Below are positions 11,913 to 25,900 of a stretch of 64,000 nucleotides of DNA, in pieces (positions within the stretch are counted from its first letter, which is position 1; each line of letters begins with the position of its first letter). The stretch lies in NCBI RefSeq assembly GCF_000002425.4, contig NC_037261.1:841528-905527 (forward strand), in the 5' to 3' direction. Below the pieces are notes generated by a model. The model was not told where the DNA came from, did not search any database, and saw only the letters and a program-made list of their open reading frames with translations. The DNA comes from Physcomitrium patens (taxonomy: Eukaryota; Streptophyta; Bryopsida; Funariales; Funariaceae). The position numbers and the translations under genes are program-made.

Positions 11913-13684
11913 ATCATAAAACATTAGTTTCACTCATTTAGTGCAAGAGGTTTGCCAAACACTGACTTTGCGTGGTTCACCAATATACTGGACTCTATTA
12001 TTGTATGCAGTATTTGCTCTCTGTATTGTTGCTGTTCGTTGCTTTGACCCATATACTAAGGTTGTTAATCTTCCTGCTTGTGTAAGCGTGAGTATCAGTT
12101 AACAACCACGTTCTACAAGTTCTGCTGCATGATGTAGTCATTATCAACTCGAATTAGGTACGCCCACTTAAGACTCAGAAGCTTGTTCCTATCACCGGAA
12201 CGGAACAGGCACTTGGAAGTTATCATCAGGTCTTAGGTCTTACCACACTTCACTACTATCATATGAGGAGTTGGATGCTTGTGGAGTGTCATCAGTGGTA
12301 GAATTTCGGGCTGCATCATGCACGTAAATGTTGAGACGTTGTTTACACTGAAAGTCTTGGTTTGTAATGCAGGTAGGTTTTGCTGATTGATCTTGGAGCA
12401 GATTCTGAGTTTTTCAACAGCATCTTGTCACGGTTAGGTGGTGATATCAATTGCATTTTCCCTGTCATTCCATGCTTAGAAGTGGCATCTGATTCATTCA
12501 TAGGGTACTAGTGTAGTTAAGAACGTTCGAAACTATTGCTGATTGTGATCGGTTTTACAACTTGAAACCACAACCCTTAAGATTGTAGAATAAATAAGGG
12601 TCTTACTTTATGCACTCGGAATAATTAGTTAAGCATAATGAGAAGAGTTTGATGCTATAGACGATATGGGTTTGTAGGAAATTCAAGGCTATGTTGACAC
12701 TGAGATGAGCTGACTGTTTTGTACCAGTCAAAGCCTCTGGATTAGACAACTGTTTAGATCCTTGAAGTCGGTCCACTGTGAGATGAAACCCTGGACCCAA
12801 TTTAAGGAATTCCTGTAGTAGTGTAGATCATCAAGCCCTTGAACACAGTCAATCCTATTACTACAAAGTACTACTGTAAATTGCATGGCATGTAAATCAT
12901 GTGTAAACTCATTATCCTTGTCGAATGGTTGCAGACCGTGTTACGACTTGTGCGGATCCTTAAACGATAAAACGGTTCTTGAATCAGGATGGCTCACTCC
13001 TGCTATTCATTCAACTTTTTATTGGTCAAATTTGAAGATCTGTAGCTTTAAGCTCATATGATAGTAGTGAAGTGTCTTTAGGCCTAAACCAGAAAGGGAC
13101 TTAAGACGACTTGTCAGCACAAACCCCACTGTATTCTAGTGTATACTCTCAGGATTTCAGACAATAATTTATAAAACCCACACATTATTCAAAGCCACTC
13201 ATTCCCATGAACTTGTTTTTGGAATTCCCGTTACGAAAAACCGCACTTGTTTGTTGAAAGCCACACCCATTTTCAATTTATTTCTTGCTTGATAAACCCT
13301 GTTTTAAAACTACATCTTCTATTTCTAAGTTTTTCCAATACATGCAGTTATTGGTAGGTTTAAACCAAAGAATCCGAAACATGTCCCAAGATCACATCAA
13401 AAGAATGTTCAAACACACATGTCAATCTATCGACAAAATTATATTCTATTTGCTTGAAAAGAAATCTCCAAGAATATATATATATTTATATATATATATA
13501 TGTGTGTACATACACTCATCCAAACGTATATATATACATTTCCGTAGATAGAAAAAATGCAAACACACAAAATGTTTCCCCCATGAAAACGACTCCCATG
13601 CAAAAAAAAAAATTGAAAAGGCTCTGCCACGACGGCACGGTACGGTATTTGACAGGTCAGCATTTCAGACTCCTTGCTGAAACG

Positions 13685-13692
13685 CCACGTGG
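13685..13692. promoter_or_regulatory. G-box palindrome CCACGTGG
   Basis: A perfect CCACGTGG palindrome, the core bound by plant bZIP and bHLH factors, lies about 340 bp before the tentative UGT80 start. Its activity is inferred from motif and position only. Confidence 0.4.
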
Positions 13693-14023
13693 AACCGCAT
13701 GGTCTTCACCACGGATGTTCCGCCACTTGTCTGACAGTTCCCTCCAAAATCGCAACACGGAGAATGCCACTGCACGGAGCCTTTTTGCCGAAGTCGCTCA
13801 AAGAATGCTTCTGCTGCTTCGATAGATCGTTGAATGCCCACAACAAAACAGGGATTTTGTTGGATTTCGACATAACGACAGAAAAGATTTATTCATGTAG
13901 GATGGCGTCGCCCTTACTTGGGGGTGCCCTCCACTGGCTGAGAACAACACCAACCCCATTTCCATATTGTTGAGATTCATCGTCTGGAATTGCTCGTGAC
14001 CGCCACAAAATTATGCTTTCTCC

Positions 14024-17000
14024 ATGCAGCAGCACGTCCTTGCGTTGCAGGATCGACGTATCCGCGTGGAAGCAGCAGCTGCAGCAGCTCTCGAGAGATT
14101 GACGGTGGGTCGGAGTGCTTGTCAGATGATGGGGGGGAAGTAGGGGCGTGGTTTTGAGGGAGAATGTTTTACTGTTTTTACGTGATTTTCTGGAGGGGGA
14201 GGGGAGGGGGGGTTATGAGCTTTGAAACAAGTTTTATCGTGAGGATATGCGAATGATATCTACCGGTGTAGCGTGTTTTGCATTGGGCCCGTCGTCGATG
14301 CTCCATTACGTCGGATAGACACTGGGCTCTTAGCACTTTCTCGCTTCTCTGTTTCGATAATTCGCTTTGTGGGTTGTGTGTCGAGGGTGTCGCAATTGAC
14401 TGTATCTAGAGCTGCTAATGTGCATGTCTTTGCGCACATGTGTTTTTTCGAGTTGTAATGCGTTCGCTTCTGTGTGCGATTGTGTGTTGCACTTTCGTTC
14501 TCTTGAACCCTCAAGAACGGCTTGGTTTTCATTCTTGAGCTATCATCAGTTCTTACGATAGCAACCTAATTTCGTATTTAGATTCACATGGGGGTAACAT
14601 CTGGTCTGCGGAAGCTTCACTTTCAAACCACGTAATGGCTAGGGCGCCGCAGAGGGTATTCGTTGCAATTTTGTGGAAAGATGGTAAAATAGTCATGATC
14701 GAATCTGCTAAAGACTAGTTTCGGAGGGTGTATACTAATAGAGAGCATCGTTGAAATCGTCGAGCATTATGCAGTAGACGTATTCAAGGCACAGAAACAA
14801 TGTGTTGAATTGCGAGGGTTGCGTCGTTGGGATTGAATTTTGACATTGGCAAGTGGTACCCCTTGCGACAGGTGTGCAACCATAGACGCTAGAATTTGAT
14901 GTCAGTGGTATCCCGAGCCGATCTGTTGAGCCTTTGATTGAAACAAAGCAGGATTGATAGTCACTTTTGGAATTACAAATGGGGAGCGACACCGATTCAA
15001 GGTGTGCTGGTGCCTCCTCGTCTTGGAATTGGCATACGTTCTTTTTGAATTCTGGGGCGAGTGGATTCAAATTAGGAATGGATTTGTAACTGTAAATGTT
15101 GTTGCTATTGTCTATTTGAGCACATTCTAGAGAAATGACTCTGATCGAATTTTACTCTCCCATTTGTAATGACTGTTTACATTTGAATAGCTCGAAACTC
15201 AATCTTCGGGATTGTGCAGTTTTGGTCAAGAAAATGGAGATATTCCTGGGCACAAGAATAAGGTTGATTTGCATGCGATAAGTAAGATACCATCCTGGTT
15301 GCAATCTGAAAGAAGCGCCGTAACAGGATTCAAGAACAACAGCCCTGAAGAGATCACAGGCAGACTGTCGCCTCCCGATTTGAGGACGATGGTTGCTAGA
15401 AACTCTACCGACGCTAATTACGCAAGCCTGCCCAAGACAGAAGCTGATGATGCTGCATCAAATTTTCAGTCCCTGAATCCGAGGTTGTCTGATAATGCTA
15501 AAATCAGCGACAATCAACATCACCCACTGCAAAATACTCAATCCATGCCCGTATGGATGCCGTCGGTGGTTGCAACAACGATCAGTGAGGATGCCGAGGA
15601 GCAAGTATTGGAAAAAATGGGAGATATATCTTTGCATAAGCTCAGGGATGACGTTGACAAGGCCTACAGTCCACCGAGTACGGGATTTTTACCATTGTTT
15701 TAGAATGACATTCTTGCTTTTATTTGTCTGACTAATTACTGCACTGGTTGGCATGGTTGGACATGCAATTAAATGAGCTCTGAATATTTGACCCATACCC
15801 ATTTTGTGACTCGACTAATCTTTCGAAATCCAACTCTTGAGAAGGTTTGTGGGATGTTGAATTCATATAAGTTCGCCCTTATACAAGAAGATTGAAGGTT
15901 GGAAAATTTACCTGTAAGCCAAACGATGTTCTGAAATTTTGTGGATTTTGTGAGCACAGATAACAAGCTCAGTGCAACTAAGTCTTTGAATAGCGTGTCA
16001 TCTCCTGACGCCGCTCATCGTCTTCCGTACAACAATGATACTCAGAGGCGAGAAAAGAAGAACACCGAGAATTCCAATATTCGCAATGCTGGTAATAAAA
16101 TTTCACATAGGAAGAAGGTACTATTTCAAACAAGATCTTATCAGTAGTCTATGAGTTAAACTTTGTGAAAGAAAGTCAAACATCTGCAACATTTGGGGGT
16201 TATTTACGTTTAGTTGTATCACATGAGTAACACATTGAGGTTCCCTTCTTCCGGAACCTATGTTCCTAATATATGAAGTTCATGATTACACGGCAACTTA
16301 AGATGCTGCGGAAAAACTAAACAGTACGCAGTACGAGTTGATTAGAACCATACGTCTTTTGAGGATATAGCAGTCTATAATGTAATATTTCATGATGTAT
16401 TGACTCTCACGTGCTATCATGTATGTGACAGAAAAGGCTCATGAAGAAATTAACTAGGGTTCAGGACGATGGTACGTTGGCCTTTGATGTTGACGAAAGT
16501 AGTAGAATTGCTGAGGGTGTGTTTGCGCCTGAGGCACGAGGGCCAGCTGAAGACGAGTACTTAGAGGATGAAGACGATGGAATATGGGAGCAAATTCCCT
16601 CACTGAAGGTTGTGATGTTAATTGTTGGCACTCGGGGTGATGTTCAGCCATTTCTGGCCATTGGAAGGAAGATGCAGGTCCTCTCTTTGAGATCTTTCGT
16701 GAACCTGTTGACGTCATAAAGTCTTGCTCTTTGGTCAGCTCTTTGTGACTCACATACAGTAGAATTACCAATAGTACTAGGTGTTACTCATTAAATTTGT
16801 GTTTGTTTGAATTATCCTGTTGATTATGATATTGGTTAGTGCCCGGAATCCTCACAGTTGAATTATTTTAGTTTGTGTGTCTAGTGCATGAATTTCTATT
16901 TCACGTTGACGTGGGTATGTTTTACAGGAGTATGGACATCAAGTGAGGCTAGCGACGCATGCTAATTTTAAAGAATTTGTTAAATCAGCAGGCTTAGAGT

Positions 17001-20000
17001 TTTTCCCCCTGGGAGGTGATTCAAAGGTTCTCGCTGCATGTATGTTCTTGCCGATTTTCAGACCTGCTCTGCTTGCTCCCATATTCTTCTATTAATCAAT
17101 ATTTTTGCGGCATGGTTATATTGTTACTCTTATGGCTAACCTTGTGGGTACTTTTTGTAAATATATTTCGCATTAATATTTCATTTATTCGACGTCTACT
17201 TCTATTGAGCCGTGTAAAGTTTCTATGCTAAGCATTGGGTTTGCTGTTTTGTTTATTTAGATTAGTGATTGCACACGCATGTTCTGAGATATTATTTTTG
17301 ACATCAGATATGGTGAAGAACAAGGGCTTTCTGTCTACAGGACCCAAGGAAGTCAGAACACAAAGAAAACAGATAAAATCAATCGTCAATTCTCTCCTGG
17401 CACCATGCATAGAGCCAGATATGGATTCTGGTGTTCCCTTCAAGGCGCAAGTGATCATCGCCAATCCTCCAGCTTATGGTGCATTTCAACCCTTTCATTT
17501 CATACAGGAAAAACATCAATGCAGGACTTTGAAGAAATTGAAGTAGATTTGTCATCAGAATGTTTCAAGGAACAGATGAAGTAATCTTGACTGTGTCATC
17601 ATTATAATCTGTGCGTGGTATCACACAGGTCATGTGCACGTTGCAGAGTATCTCAAGGTTCCTTTGCACATTTTTTTCACAATGCCGTGGACGTGCGTAT
17701 ACTTTTTGACTCCTTTTATTTTATTTTATCAATATTTATTTCATTTATCAATATTTCTGTCAACTTGATAATTTTCTTGCTTGAAAAATGTTGAGGTTGT
17801 CCTCTTGGGAGATCATAGTCGATATGTATCACTCGCACGGTTTTCATTTGTCGGAGTGTGATGCAGATGACAATTTTTCCTTGGTTTTCAGTTGTTCTTA
17901 GAAGATGATTTAGCATACTCTTGATTGTCTTTGCCTTTCCACCAATAAACTCTTCAATGATAACTTTTTCTTTTTCTTTTTCTTTTGTTTTACTTAAACA
18001 GACCAACTTCGGCATTTCCACACCCCTTATCACGTATAAACAAACCAGCTGGTTTCAAAGTAAGTGAAATGTTTTATCTTTTTCCTTTCCTTTCTTTAAA
18101 TATTTTAGTTCCTCTTTGCAAACCTGGAGTTTATGAGTTCGTACACAGGTTTATGCTGTACCTCGATAATAACATACAAAACATTGTTCAATCAGATAAT
18201 AATTGGGTTCTAATTGAGCTGCAGTTATCGTATCAAGTGGTAGACTCAGCGATTTGGTTGGGAATTAGAAGCATCATCAATGACTTTCGCAAGAAGAAGT
18301 TGAAGCTTCACCCCATTCCCTATTTTAGCTCCCAAGGTTCTGTGACCGATTTACCAACAGGTTACCTGTGGAGTCCAGCACTTGTACCAAAACCTGACGG
18401 TATGTTACAACCTCAGACCCTTGATATTCTACAACTATTTTCTTTGCGGTTTTATGAAAAAATTGGACCAGCGCGTCCGTGAATATCATGATTTATTTAC
18501 CTTAAATCCCCAATTTCGGACTGAGAATCCTTTGGGGTTTTTTTGTGATGAAGTTCACAGTGATTCGTCGTGTAAATTGGAACAGGAAGAAATATTTGTA
18601 AAGTTGCTAGTTACGGGGAGGATTAGTAACTATTCCAATAGTTCTCCGATTTGGTACAAAATTTTAGAACATCAATTGGATATGAACCACCATAACAAAG
18701 TGAAGTATTGTACTAACGCCACACTTCAACTTTGTTTTCGCAGATTGGGGTCCTCTAATTGATGTAGTAGGATTCTGCTTCTATCATCAAGCTGATGAAT
18801 ACAAGCCTCCCGAAGACTTGGTGAAGTGGCTTGAAGCAGGACCAGCACCGATTTATATCGGCTTTGGAAGTCTTGTAAGTTGTCAATTTTTTGAGATGTC
18901 TACAGCTTTCCTCAGAATTATATCATACCTAACGATCCATCAGCTGAATGTTCGACGTTAAGGTTTATTTCGTTTTGAGACCTTCAGTGCTGGATACTTT
19001 TCCTTGTTTTTCATTTCTCGCTTCGGAATACTACAAGCTCAGAAATGAGTAGAGCACTAATGTACGTAACTTCGTGGTAACCAGATATCTTGTCCATGTT
19101 CTTTTCTTCTTTCTCTCTTCCAATGTGAGACTTTGAAAGGAAACTGATGTTGGCTTTGCTTTGGGTAAAATGGGGCAATGTGTCTTTTTTTTGTTGTTTC
19201 AGCCTCTCGGAGATCCAAAAGGGATGACGAGGAGTATCATTGAATCACTTAGACAAACGAAACAGCGTGGAATAATCAACGAAGGATGGGGCGGCTTGGG
19301 CAATGGTACGTCTTTGACGCTGTGGTTGTAAAAGCTAGTAATTATTCTTTTCACATTGAATTTCCAACTATGAAAACTTTAGTTTCGTAGCTTAAAATGC
19401 TATTTTATTTCTACTTTGTGCATCGAGTAGCTTTGACTTGGTGGGATGTATTCTGAGCTATCGCGTGTTGAAGTAATAATAAATGATTATGTACAAGCTT
19501 TTATCTCGCGATCGCAAGAATATATATTATACTTACAGATTTTGAATCGACTAGGTTGCAATTTCGCTGACAATGCCCTTCCATTTCTCTTCCAGTGGAT
19601 GAACATCTGGACTTCGTGTATCTTGTGAAGGATTGTCCCCATGATTGGCTTTTCCCTCGGTGCGCAGCTGTGGTGCGTCTCCTTTTAATGAGTGATTTAA
19701 GAACTCCTCTATTACCTTTGTCATACATCTAATGGATTTTTTGGATGATGAGATCATATGTAAAGTTTGAAGTGTTAATGGTTATATTTTTCTCCTGGGC
19801 GGGGTTGACAGGTTCACCACGGTGGTGCGGGTACAGTGGCAGCAGGTCTGAAAGCTGCGGTAACCATACTCTCCGTCACCATCTTCTATACTTCAACAGA
19901 TGTTTGTTATCTTGTTTGAGCTCTCTATTAACAGAAACGCTGTTTCTAGCTCCTTCTTCTTTTTCTTTTCTTTTTTAATGGTCATTCACAAGGGAATTCT

Positions 20001-20735
20001 TATTTGAGATGAGTCATATGGAAGGCAGTTAATTAACGTAGCTGAAAACCTGTGAAGGGAATTTTGTTTTCGCATCTTAGGCAATAATCAAGCGGATAGA
20101 TGATGAGAATAACACCCCTGGTGACTGAATGCAGTGTCCAACAACAGTGGTGCCATTTTTTGGGGACCAGCCTTTTTGGGGGAAACAGATTCATGCGAGA
20201 GGTGTGGGGCCAGAGCCTATTCCAGTCGACTATTTCTCTGTTGAGAAGCTTGTTGATGCCATCAATTTCATGGTGAAACCTGAGGTATGTCTTATCATGT
20301 CCTTCCATAAGTACATTACTTGGATGCCGATGACGCTACACCCATCGTAAAATACGGCAGATTACGTAATTTATGACTTCTATTCTCCTTAACTTTGCAG
20401 TATTGCTATCTGTACTCAGTAGTTACTTTTACTGCCTTGCCTACTCTTCAAAGCAACCAAACCTCTGTTCTGACAGTGACGTTGGCACTGCCCTTGAAAT
20501 GGTTGGACAATCTGGTGAGCAGGTGAAGAAGAAAGCCATAGAGCTCTCCAAGGCAATAGAGAATGAAGACGGTGTACAAGGTGCTGTAGATGTCTTTCAT
20601 AAACATCTCAGAAAACGGATACCAGAGATAATGCATGAAACACTGTCATCTCCACCACGGAAAACCAAAGGAGAAAAATTTTTCAGCTTTTGCACATCTT
20701 TGTGGACATGCCAAAGAAGCGAGTCGAAGAAGTGA
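14024..20735 (+). CDS. UGT80: Sterol 3-beta-glucosyltransferase (UGT80 family)
   Basis: It transfers glucose from UDP-glucose to the 3-hydroxyl of membrane sterols, making steryl glucosides. Exons: 15220-15677, 15960-16117, 16432-16677, 16928-17039, 17308-17478, 17629-17692, 18002-18059, 18225-18399, 18744-18874, 19203-19305, 19596-19672, 19812-19859, 20135-20284 and 20523-20735; phases all close. A tentative first exon, 14024-14139 (alanine-rich), gives 759 residues in total. Numbering with that start, the GT28-type N-domain begins at VVMLIVGTRGDVQPF (about 304-318). The UDP-sugar site has HHGGAGTVAAGLKAA (625-639) and FFGDQPFW (647-654). Residues 40-300 are disordered and serine-rich, as in plant relatives. 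ANPPAYG and KPPEDLVKWLEAG are also family signatures. The start exon is uncertain; the rest is secure. Confidence 0.9.
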
Positions 20736-21222
20736 TTTCCATGCCTTGACGGTGGGTTTTTGAAATGCACAGTTCTGTACATGATGAACTTCTAACTCCA
20801 CACTTGAGTAGAATGCTTTCGTTTGTGGACAAGCACATTGCTTGCAAAATTGATCTCCCATTCTCCTGAAAAATCAGGATCGTCACATAAGAACGACGAT
20901 AGCTAGAGCTTTGAAAAGGGAAGTAGCATATCCCTTTGGACATCATTTTATTGTAGCAAATCAGAAGGGCATTTTATCCTTCTACCAAATTGTACAGTTG
21001 CTACTTTAAAGGCAAAATAGCTTGAGAATCCACTCGATTTCAATGAATTTTTTTTATTGAAGACTTGAAATGAGTCAAGTTGATGCAGATATCAACGATT
21101 TTCTCCATTTTCTTGAAGAACTCTTCAAAAGATTAGATTTCTCAACATAAATACCATAAACTAACTTAAAAATTAAAAAAAAAAATACCATAAACTAACT
21201 TTTAAAAAAATTTATATACACG

Positions 21223-21256
<34 letters not shown>

Positions 21257-23166
21257 ATAAAATTAAATAATATAATAATAAAAATAAAAATAAAAAAATC
21301 TTGAATATTAATTATGGTCCGAAATTATTATTTAATCAATTATAAACTGCTTATTTTTTAATATAATTATATATATATATATATTGTATTTTTGGAGTAT
21401 TCAAACAAAAATTATAATTTTATATTTATAATTATTTACTATTTGAAAGAATATAAACTTTTTTACATACAAATTTGCCGATTTAAGTGGAATTTATAAT
21501 ATGGATGCTATAAATATTATCCATTAAAAAGATAAAAATTAAACATAAAGTTTCATAATTTTATAAAAATAATAAATAAATAAATCACTTTATAGACAAA
21601 ATTAACAGTGGATATTGCATTAAAAATGAAGCTCTAATAAAAAATAATAAAATAATAAAAAAGTTTTTTTGAAATATGTATTATAAATTATGATTTTTAC
21701 TAATATTAATGCTAAAAATATAAAATAATAATATATTAGATATAAATAAACTATAATATTTTTTAATAATAATAGAAATATGATGGTAAATTTTATATTA
21801 TAAAATATATTTCCTTTATAAAACACATTAGGAGAGGTATAAATCAATGACATAAACCAGGGAGACAAATTGGCTTTTTGATTGGTTAGATTTCTCAATC
21901 ATCATTGTTTTCATCAAAACTTAACTTGTCAATTTATAAGGCCTTAAAAGGACCAATCTTAGATTAAGGCAAGTCATAGGGAATGTTGCATTTTTTTCCA
22001 TTTTCAAGGATAATTTTTATAGTTTTCCTATGATATCATTAAAAAGTTTTAATTCAAAAATGAACAATGATTTTTTTGGTAGAAGTTGGAAATACCGGAT
22101 TCAATAAGATGGAGACATCTTGTATATTAAAAATTTGAATCTGTGATCCATGGGACTAGCTTTTTGTGAATTGAATGCAAATTACTTCGTGTGGTAAGAC
22201 GAAAATGAACATTAAAGAATAGAATATCAAAGTCGAAGGAAAAGTCCAAGTTTGAGAAATACAAAAAACATTAGGTGATGGTTAAAGAAGTAGTATCCAA
22301 AATGATGGAATTGTAGCTAAACGGATCCCTTCTCATGTAATTGCAAATCCAAATTTTTGTGCTTAATAATCTGCCTGTAAGTGAGTTCTAACTCCTGCAA
22401 CCCTATCACCAAAGTTGATCATTGCAAGTCTTCAAACCTCCACAAACTTAACTTACAACATTGATTACGTGATTATAGAGTTGTAGATAAAGAGTCAACA
22501 ATGGTGTAGGATTGGCAGGTTTTATGTGGATTTAGTCAAGGTGGCCACAAAGTTCAAAATGACCGAAGAGTGAAGACTCAAAAATAGTGAAGTAGAAAAA
22601 GTTGTGATATTGGTAATGCAACAAGGTAAAAGACTCGCATTGAAATTGATACATGCAAAGTATAGAAACAAGTGCCTCCAACATTTAGATTTAAGTGGAA
22701 AGACATTATCCTCCCCAATCAATGGAATTGATATTTAAAGTCTATTTTATAACCAGGTTTAAATATCAGAATGCAGATGTTGTAATATTACTATTGAGCT
22801 CTATGTGGATCTTTTGATTGTTTCAATACTTTTATACACCTAATATTCTTGAAGCGTGTATTGAAATTCCAAAATTCTACAAGCTTTTTGCAATTGTAAT
22901 TAGGTTAAATTGAATATATGATTCATTTATTTTGCAAATTGGTAGATTGGTTGGTACTATTTAATGTTGATCTGAGGGAGTATTTGAAGTCAAAGTACAT
23001 ATAAGTAATGATGGACTAAAAATGCTTTGCGCTCAATATATGCTTCTATCATTGAGAGTTTACAACAGATATGTTCTAACAATCAGTTGGGCTAAGTAGC
23101 TTGCAATTGATTAGTCTAATATTGTCTTGGTTTGTTTTCTAAACCATTGCATGAGATGTTGCATTT

Positions 23167-23204
<38 letters not shown>

Positions 23205-23647
23205 TTTACTTATCAATATCAAAATTATTATTTAAAATATCTAAAAATTAATGTGTCATTTTAGCATGGAGTGTCTAGTAGATTCTTGTAGATTTATTTT
23301 TAAAGTAAAATTTAAGGTATATACATATACATTTTTTTTATATAAATAAAATAACATACAAAGTCCAAATACAATAGAATTGTTTTAAATAATTAATCAA
23401 AATATTTATTTTTTATTTATATATAAATTAAAATAATTAATTATAAATATTTATAAATAGATAAATAAATATAAAAAACAACCATCTTTAGAAGTACAAT
23501 AACTCACAACAAAACAACAATAGTAATACTCTATTTGTTAAATATCTTTTTTTATTATGTGTTTACTTATATACATAGTATACATGCTAAGTAAGAGAAA
23601 TATAATTAATAATAATAATAATAATAATGCTCAACTCACATCTCAAT

Positions 23648-23827
23648 TTTTGACATGCATCCAGGTGAATCTATTGTTTTGAAATGTACCCACATGATTA
23701 ATCCTTAAGGAATATGTCCACATCATTTCCATTGTATAAGAATACTTCTACATCATTTCCATCTTTTAAGAATATGTCCACGTGAATTTAACTTTTTAAA
23801 ACTATATCTACATCAATACAATGACCT
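23648..23827. repeat. Six units of an exact 30-bp tandem repeat
   Basis: Six units of exactly 30 bp start at 23648, 23678, 23708, 23738, 23768 and 23798. The shared core reads AAGAATATGTCCACATCA or close variants. Units differ at many bases but no unit has gained or lost a base. Confidence 0.8.
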
Positions 23828-25281
23828 TTCTACAACAAGAAAACCACCCCCCCCCCCAAAAAAAATAATAAATAAAAATAAAAGGAAAAGGAAAAGTACC
23901 AGAGTCAAAAGCAATGGACACATTCATTCACCCCGTCCCAAGAAGAAGAGAGAGGTCTTCTTCTTCCCATTTGCTTGAACCCTCCTCTTCCACGCTTTCA
24001 AGCACCCTATCTTCCACATCTCGGTTTGTAACCGTGGGCTGCTTCTATTACCGCGCAGTTTCAGTAACCCAAGTGCGCTTGGTCAACTGGAACCTTCATC
24101 CCCTAGATGGATGATATATACTCGAAAATACGACAATACATCCCCTTGTATATTCATCCATCCATCCATTACAGTGGGCTGCTCGACCATTGTGGACATG
24201 GTGGGGATGGGGGCAATTGCGGCCCAATGATTCGAACCCAAGATGCCACGTCACATACCCCCCACTTAAACAGAATAATTCCATGGCTAGAAAGATCGTC
24301 TATCGTCATCCATAGCGGGCCTTTGCAATGAATGAATGAATAAATGAGTGGGTGAGGGGGCTGGTATTCATCCATACTACATCCATCTTAAGTTTTATTT
24401 CGAATTGAATAGTCTTAGTGGCTAAGGTTGAGGGAATAGTCCTGGGAATTGTCTTCAACCGTTTCTTTTTCTTTTTGTTTTTTACAAAACAAAGAATAAC
24501 TCAAGCTTTTACTTTTCAAAACCTGAAGCTACGGATATTGTAAGCAAAGTATGCATTGTGGAGCAAGAGGTGGTGAGTCTTGTGAATATTTAAGGTCAAA
24601 GATACTTCTTTTGATGACCAAAAATCATATTCATACATGCACTTTAAAATCTATGAATCATGAAATGTAAAATGCCACTTAGGTTGAGTGAGAGACAACA
24701 CATAGTAGAAATGATGTAAATTTGTTATTTCTACATTAATTAACACGGTTCGTAATTTTCTAATCAATCAAGCTACTTTTTCTTTTTCTTTTTTGCAACA
24801 ATCATATCAATTGACATGTTTCAAAACATACTTACATAAAATACTCTTCTAGTGTGCAGCGTTTGATGTATAACTTTGAGTAAAAACAACAAGTTGTGTC
24901 ATTAGATGTGTTATATATGATAGCATCTAAATGAAGAATTTATACCTATCATGCTATGAATCCAAGATATTGGGAGTTTCCTATATTTTATTTTAAAAAT
25001 ATAATAAACCATTTTAAATAAAAGGAGATGTTAGTGATAAAATTGAAAATCAAAACATGGTCTCATACACAAAAAAAATTGTAAATATGATTCCATTATT
25101 GTTAGACAACATTCAAGTATGTTTTGGGGTAATCGAATAAACAAATGAAAAATACTAGAAAAAATAACGATGACACTGTAAATAGAAAAGATTGAGATTT
25201 TTAAAGAAATCATATTTTTACGAATTACTTACAAAAATCTCAAAACAAGTGTAATGAATATATTGATCTTGTCTAACATTG

Positions 25282-25309
25282 AAAAAAAAAAAAAAAAAAA
25301 AAAAAAAAA
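25282..25309. repeat. A28 homopolymer
   Basis: Twenty-eight consecutive A residues in spacer DNA. It could be the tail of a retroposed insert, but I could not recognise the body of one upstream. Confidence 0.9.
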
Positions 25310-25900
25310 CTGATTTTGCTGCTTAAAAAATATATCTTCAAAGGATTGTTAGGATTTCTACAGAAAATGATTGTATATATTTTAAGAATTATATCATATT
25401 TTTTAAGATTCAAAATCCAAGCTATCAGACTTTGTAAAGATTTTCCAAATATTGCTGCACATTTCTTTTACGCTTTTAATTCATGAATTTCCATACAAGA
25501 TGTCAGAATTTGAATCACTCTAATATCCATGAGAATGTGAAAAGAAAAATCTCTCAGAGAGTAGATTTCACCAGAATCTACGTTCCCTCCTTTGTGGGCG
25601 TGTAGTGAATATTGATGGCGTCGTAAAGAAAATCATAATTGCGCTACGCACTAGTAAGAAAGTTTAAAGTTCGATGGGGGGCCAGTAATATATTCAGAGA
25701 GAGAATGGGGAACAGACGCCCGCTTCTAATCAAAAAGACTTCTTTCTGGAAATAGAAACGGCTCACCATTGAATGAAGGGGTGGGGCTCCGACCCCAAAC
25801 CTAAGTAAAGGTAGGAAGGAAGCGGGAAAGAAAGAAAAAGGAAGCCTGGGGGAAGAGATAAAGACGAGCGGACAAGACAGCCATCCATGCCTGGACCACC

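Larger units (their letters stand above)
11218..14023. other. Gap between two genes
   Basis: Apart from the orphan frame at 11436-11912, I see no coding exon. The stretch 11913-13650 is moderately AT-rich and has stops in all frames. A TA microsatellite lies near 13475-13535. A CT- and G-box-containing block from about 13650 onward probably starts the UGT80 promoter or leader. Confidence 0.5.
20736..25900. other. AT-rich intergenic spacer with decayed repeats
   Basis: From about 21000 to 23900 the DNA is extremely AT-rich, with TA microsatellites near 21226-21254, 21370-21384 and 23172-23201 and few sustained frames. A 30-bp tandem repeat lies at 23648-23827. A TCCATCCA-type short repeat is at 24145-24168, with ATGAATGA copies near 24330. 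A 28-A run is at 25282-25309. I found no exon and no recognisable transposon domain. Composition rises again near 25600, toward the pyruvate kinase promoter. Confidence 0.6.

Noticed and set aside
23648-23827. CRISPR array
   Set aside because: Units abut with no spacers and the genome is a plant's; it is a plain tandem repeat.
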